Shown piece by piece: positions 61,323 through 64,000 of a stretch of DNA of 64,000 bases. The position numbers and the translations under genes are program-made. The DNA comes from an uncultured Collinsella sp. (GTDB taxonomy: Bacteria; Actinomycetota; Coriobacteriia; Coriobacteriales; Coriobacteriaceae). How positions within the stretch are numbered: the first letter of the stretch is position 1; every line of letters starts with the position of its first letter. The DNA lies in assembly GCA_958415525.1 (NCBI GenBank), contig CATYZE010000007.1, positions 21,096 to 85,095 on the forward strand. Direction: 5' to 3'. Below the pieces are notes generated by a model. That model ran no database searches, was not told where the DNA came from, and saw nothing but the letters and a program-made list of their open reading frames with translations.

Positions 61323-61862
61323 CTAGTAGTTCACCACCTGCTCCTCAAAGTACGCCTTCGGGTGGTTACAAACCGGGCACACCTCGGGCGCCTCGGCACC
61401 CACATGCAGGTGCCCGCAGTTCAGGCACTTCCACACCTTCACGCCCTCACGCTCAAACACCTCGCCCGACTCGATGCGCTCGACGAGTTTGTTGTAGCGC
61501 TCCTCGTGAGCCTTCTCGACAGCACCGACGCCACGGAACTTCTCGGCGATCTCGGCAAAGCCCTCTTCCTCGGCGGTCTTGGCAAACTCGTCGTACATCG
61601 TGGTCCACTCGTAGTTCTCGCCCGCAGCGGCATCACGCAAGTTGTCCAGGGTATCGGGAACGGCGCCGTCGTGCAGATACTTAAACCACAGCTTGGCATG
61701 CTCGGACTCGTTGCCTGCGGTCTCGGCAAAGATATTCGAGATCTGAACGTAGCCGTCCTTCTTGGCCTTGGATGCATAGTAGCGATACTTGGTATGCGCC
61801 TGCGACTCGCCGGCAAAAGCGGCCTCGAGGTTCTTCTTGGTTTGGGAGTTCTCAAAATCCAT
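61323..61862 (-). CDS. Rubrerythrin
   Basis: Non-haem iron peroxidase that removes hydrogen peroxide in anaerobes. The 179-residue protein has the diiron ferritin-like domain (residues 1-135; two E-x-x-H-type motifs, NESEHAKLW and EKAHEERY) and a C-terminal rubredoxin-like FeS4 domain (CLNCGH, CPVCNH). GAAGGGAAG precedes the ATG. It fits an anaerobic gut lifestyle. Confidence 0.96.
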   Translation of the reverse strand: MDFENSQTKKNLEAAFAGESQAHTKYRYYASKAKKDGYVQISNIFAETAGNESEHAKLWFKYLHDGAVPDTLDNLRDAAAGENYEWTTMYDEFAKTAEEEGFAEIAEKFRGVGAVEKAHEERYNKLVERIESGEVFEREGVKVWKCLNCGHLHVGAEAPEVCPVCNHPKAYFEEQVVNY

Positions 61863-61976
61863 AGGTGTACTTCCCTTCAACACGTGCCGCCCGTAGGCTT
61901 CGAGCGGCCTTGTCTTTAGGATGCCCTCATCTCGAGAATCTAAACCTTACAATCCTGTTCTTCAGATTCGGGTGGG

Positions 61977-62882
61977 CTACACGCTTAGCCAGCGGTCGCC
62001 CTCCACGCGGCAAAAGCCCTCACGCTCCAAGTCGGCCAAAATGCCTGCGACAAGATCGCGATCGACCGGCTCGCGGCCTGCCGCCACCTCCATTTCGTTG
62101 ACACCCGCCACGGCCTCGGCGAGCGTGATGCCCGCCGGCCGCCCATCGCGCGCAGCCAGCAGCATGCGCACAATATGGGCGCGCTTTTGACGGCGCGAGC
62201 CCTCAAACTTGGACTGACGGCTATAGCTCGCCGAGCGCCTGGACGGATTGGGAAGTGTCTTCTTAAGATACGCGCCATAATCCAGCAGCGCGTAATACCA
62301 TGCGCGCGGTGTGTCGGCATCGTCTTGAGGCGCGGCAAAGGGTGCGATCCCGTCTGCCGCCGCACCGGGGGCCGCCGGACAGGCGGCCTGAATCAGCGGC
62401 ACCAGCTCGCGATCGGGAACGGCCGGCACATCGGGAAAGAAATGATGCAGAAAGACCGTGCGCACGTTGGTCTCCAGATACACGCCCGGTAGATCGAACG
62501 CAAACGACCGGATGCCCTGCGCCGTCGCCGGACCAATACCGGGCAGGGTGACCAAGTCGCGCGTCTCGCGTGGAAACTCCCCGTCCCAGTCCTCTACAAC
62601 GCGCTGAGCGGCCTTGTGGAGCGCCAGGGCGCGTCGGTTGTAGCCCATCCCCTGCCAAGCGTCCAAAACATCGGAAGGCGCGGCCTGGGCGAGTGCTTGT
62701 ACGGTCGGAAAGCGGTCGAGCCACGCGGGCATACGCGTCTCCACACGCGGCACCTGCGTTTGCTGCAGCATAACCTCGGAAAGCCAAATAATGTACGGGT
62801 CGCGCGTGCGGCGCCACGGAAGGTCGCGATAACGCAGAACCCCTTCCGAACGAATCATCGAACGAAAGGGGTCCTGAATCAT
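61977..62882 (-). CDS. MutY-like HhH-GPD DNA glycosylase, atypical
   Basis: A 301-residue protein with MutY hallmarks: WLSEVMLQQTQV (Glu36 equals the MutY catalytic Glu) and the hairpin LPGIGPATA (113-121). Three things are unusual. The catalytic Asp position (DGNV in MutY) is Glu137 (LETNV). The four cluster Cys are absent; only two Cys are present in the protein. The C-terminal NUDIX-like 8-oxoG recognition domain is missing, replaced by a basic helical tail. It may excise a different base. It follows the Rrf2 gene by 21 bases. Confidence 0.8.
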   Translation of the reverse strand: MIQDPFRSMIRSEGVLRYRDLPWRRTRDPYIIWLSEVMLQQTQVPRVETRMPAWLDRFPTVQALAQAAPSDVLDAWQGMGYNRRALALHKAAQRVVEDWDGEFPRETRDLVTLPGIGPATAQGIRSFAFDLPGVYLETNVRTVFLHHFFPDVPAVPDRELVPLIQAACPAAPGAAADGIAPFAAPQDDADTPRAWYYALLDYGAYLKKTLPNPSRRSASYSRQSKFEGSRRQKRAHIVRMLLAARDGRPAGITLAEAVAGVNEMEVAAGREPVDRDLVAGILADLEREGFCRVEGDRWLSV

Positions 62883-62903
62883 GGCTATGCTCCTTATGCG
62901 GCG

Positions 62904-63389
62904 CTATTCCTCCCGGCAAGCGCACGCACAGGTGGCGTACTCGGGAAACGCATCGCGGTCGGCGAACTTGGAATCGACGGCCGGGAACTGGCGGTGAGCA
63001 ACGATATCGCCCAGCGAAACGGAATCGAGGTAGTCGCGCATCAGCGCTTGAGCTCCGGCCCACAGGGGATGATAGCAGCACGTGCCCATGCGCGCACAGT
63101 CGCCATCGGGCGCGGTGCAATCGTTCATGACCATGGGGCCCTGAACTGCCTCGACGACCTGGCGGATGGTGACATCGTCGGGGCTGACCTTAAGACGCAT
63201 GCCGCCATGGACGCCACGCAGGCTCTCCACAATACCGGCCTGAACCAAACCATGCTGGATCGAACGGGCAAACGAATAAGGGACATTGACCTCTTCGGCG
63301 GCGGTGCGAACAGAAAGCAGACGCTCCGGGTCCTCGGCAAGCATCGCGAGCATGCGAAGGGCGTAATCAGTCTTCCTCGATATGTCCAT
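62904..63389 (-). CDS. Rrf2 family transcriptional regulator
   Basis: A 161-residue winged-helix repressor (residues 1-70; MDISRKTDYALRMLAML, VPYSFARSIQHGLVQAGIVES) with a Cys-rich region (Cys91, 98, 104, 105) where IscR/NsrR-type proteins bind a cluster, plus three more Cys at the C terminus (TCACAC). It probably senses iron-sulfur state, nitric oxide or oxidants and heads an operon with the MutY-like gene. GAAAGGGG precedes the ATG. Confidence 0.9.
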   Translation of the reverse strand: MDISRKTDYALRMLAMLAEDPERLLSVRTAAEEVNVPYSFARSIQHGLVQAGIVESLRGVHGGMRLKVSPDDVTIRQVVEAVQGPMVMNDCTAPDGDCARMGTCCYHPLWAGAQALMRDYLDSVSLGDIVAHRQFPAVDSKFADRDAFPEYATCACACREE

Positions 63390-63548
63390 TTTTCCCCTTT
63401 CAAGGAATAGGAACAGCTCGAACGAGCTCCGGGGCCGAGCTTACGTCGAGACACCAATGACCGTATGGACGCCCAAATAGCAAAACGGGTGCCCACTGAA
63501 TGCCGTGTTTGAAGCCTCTTGCATCAAAAACGGCCCACAGTGCGATTC

Positions 63549-63593
63549 AGTATAACCTAACCCCCTGCTTCGTTGAACTGGTGTTGCGCAACA
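63549..63593 (-). promoter_or_regulatory. Candidate Rrf2 promoter with adjacent palindrome
   Basis: On the minus strand TTCAAC (63572-63577) and TATACT (63549-63554) are 17 bases apart. The palindrome TGTTGCGCAACA (63582-63593) lies just upstream of the -35. The transcript would have a leader of about 150 bases. Confidence 0.5.
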
Positions 63594-63695
63594 AACGCCT
63601 TGTTTGAACATATGACTCAAACGGAGCTTGTCCGGGAATTGGAAGGATTAGGTTTTGGGCGAAAGGTGCCGATGGGATCGAGGTCCTATCAAACG

Positions 63696-63726
63696 CAAAA
63701 AGCCACGTCCGAAGACGTGGCTTTAA
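63696..63726 (-). terminator. Terminator of tRNA-Asp
   Basis: On the minus strand AAAGCCACGTC pairs with GACGTGGCTTT around a TTCG loop, followed by TTTG, 6 bases after the CCA end. Confidence 0.9.
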
Positions 63727-63732
63727 TTGCGT

Positions 63733-63810
<78 letters not shown>

Positions 63811-63856
63811 AGGCAGTCGTTCGCGTTTGTTTCCGCTCGCGTGCGCTGCGGGGATT

Positions 63857-63886
63857 AGTATACACAGAAGTCTGTCCGGCGCGCAA
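63857..63886 (-). promoter_or_regulatory. Promoter of tRNA-Asp
   Basis: On the minus strand TTGCGC (63881-63886) and TATACT (63857-63862) are 18 bases apart and about 46 bases ahead of the tRNA. Confidence 0.6.
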
Positions 63887-64000
63887 CAACTTTTTTGAAA
63901 AAATTTTTGGGGCCATCCGGGAGGGTCTCCGGGGCTGGTGGCGGGGGTTAAGTTTGCTGCTCTACAGTCCTGCGCAAGACGGAAAGCACATTAAGTGCTT

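Noticed and set aside
63936..64000. Possible structured RNA at the window end
   Set aside because: GAAAGCAC and GTGCTT form a hairpin at the edge and a GGAA lies nearby, but the conserved SRP, RNase P and tmRNA cores are absent and the stretch is cut off by the window.

Overview
The window looks like chromosomal DNA of a high-GC human-gut actinobacterium of class Coriobacteriia, most likely a Collinsella species. That is an inference from gene content, codon style, a T-box ahead of pheST, mannose-family PTS genes next to SIS deglycases, and the kind of intergenic palindromes present. There is no rRNA, prophage, transposase, integrase or CRISPR array. About 52 protein genes and two tRNA genes can be supported.

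Layout. 0.4-17 kb is mostly housekeeping: pyruvate kinase, a nickel-type ECF transporter (nikM/nikQ/nikO) behind a good NikR-type operator, T-box controlled pheST, an M32 carboxypeptidase, glmM, a DUF4012 protein, a DMT exporter and tRNA-Val. 17.5-24 kb is accessory: a DUF5710 protein, a Sau3AI-like restriction endonuclease divergent from a C5 cytosine methyltransferase, a small orphan, and an AlbA_2 regulator preceded by a duplicated operator-like array. 24-31 kb holds an M16C peptidase, a HicAB-like toxin-antitoxin pair, 5-formyl-THF cyclo-ligase, MetA and an LDH-like dehydrogenase. 31-46 kb is the most distinctive part: three SIS-domain deglycase-like proteins, a complete mannose-family PTS (EIIAB, EIIC, EIID), three GntR/UTRA regulators each with recognisable candidate operators, a DMT transporter, a HAD phosphatase, a YitT protein and a cyclase-family hydrolase, with recQ in between. 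It reads as a catabolic locus for glycated amino acids (Amadori products such as fructoselysine or glucoselysine). 46-64 kb returns to housekeeping and repair (GNAT, threonine aldolase, PAP2, mfd, nth, an ABC exporter, rmuC, rubrerythrin, a MutY-like glycosylase, an Rrf2 regulator, tRNA-Asp), with an AT-richer nucleotidyltransferase/HTH pair at 58.1-59.2 kb.

How it fits together. The PTS would import and phosphorylate a sugar-amine conjugate, the SIS proteins would split the phosphorylated adduct into hexose phosphate and amine, and the GntR/UTRA proteins would sense the phosphorylated ligand. Shared sequence upstream of the second GntR gene, the PTS operon and the DMT gene suggests one regulator controls all three.

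A second theme is intergenic architecture. Gene 3' ends repeatedly carry long, widely spaced inverted repeats: a 230-bp element with perfect 32-bp terminal inverted repeats, and others near 27.1, 31.0, 35.9, 44.0, 46.2 and 60.1 kb. There is also a 166-bp hairpin cassette present twice downstream of consecutive genes, and small REP-like hairpins around a CCTGTCCC core. No gene in the window explains their origin.
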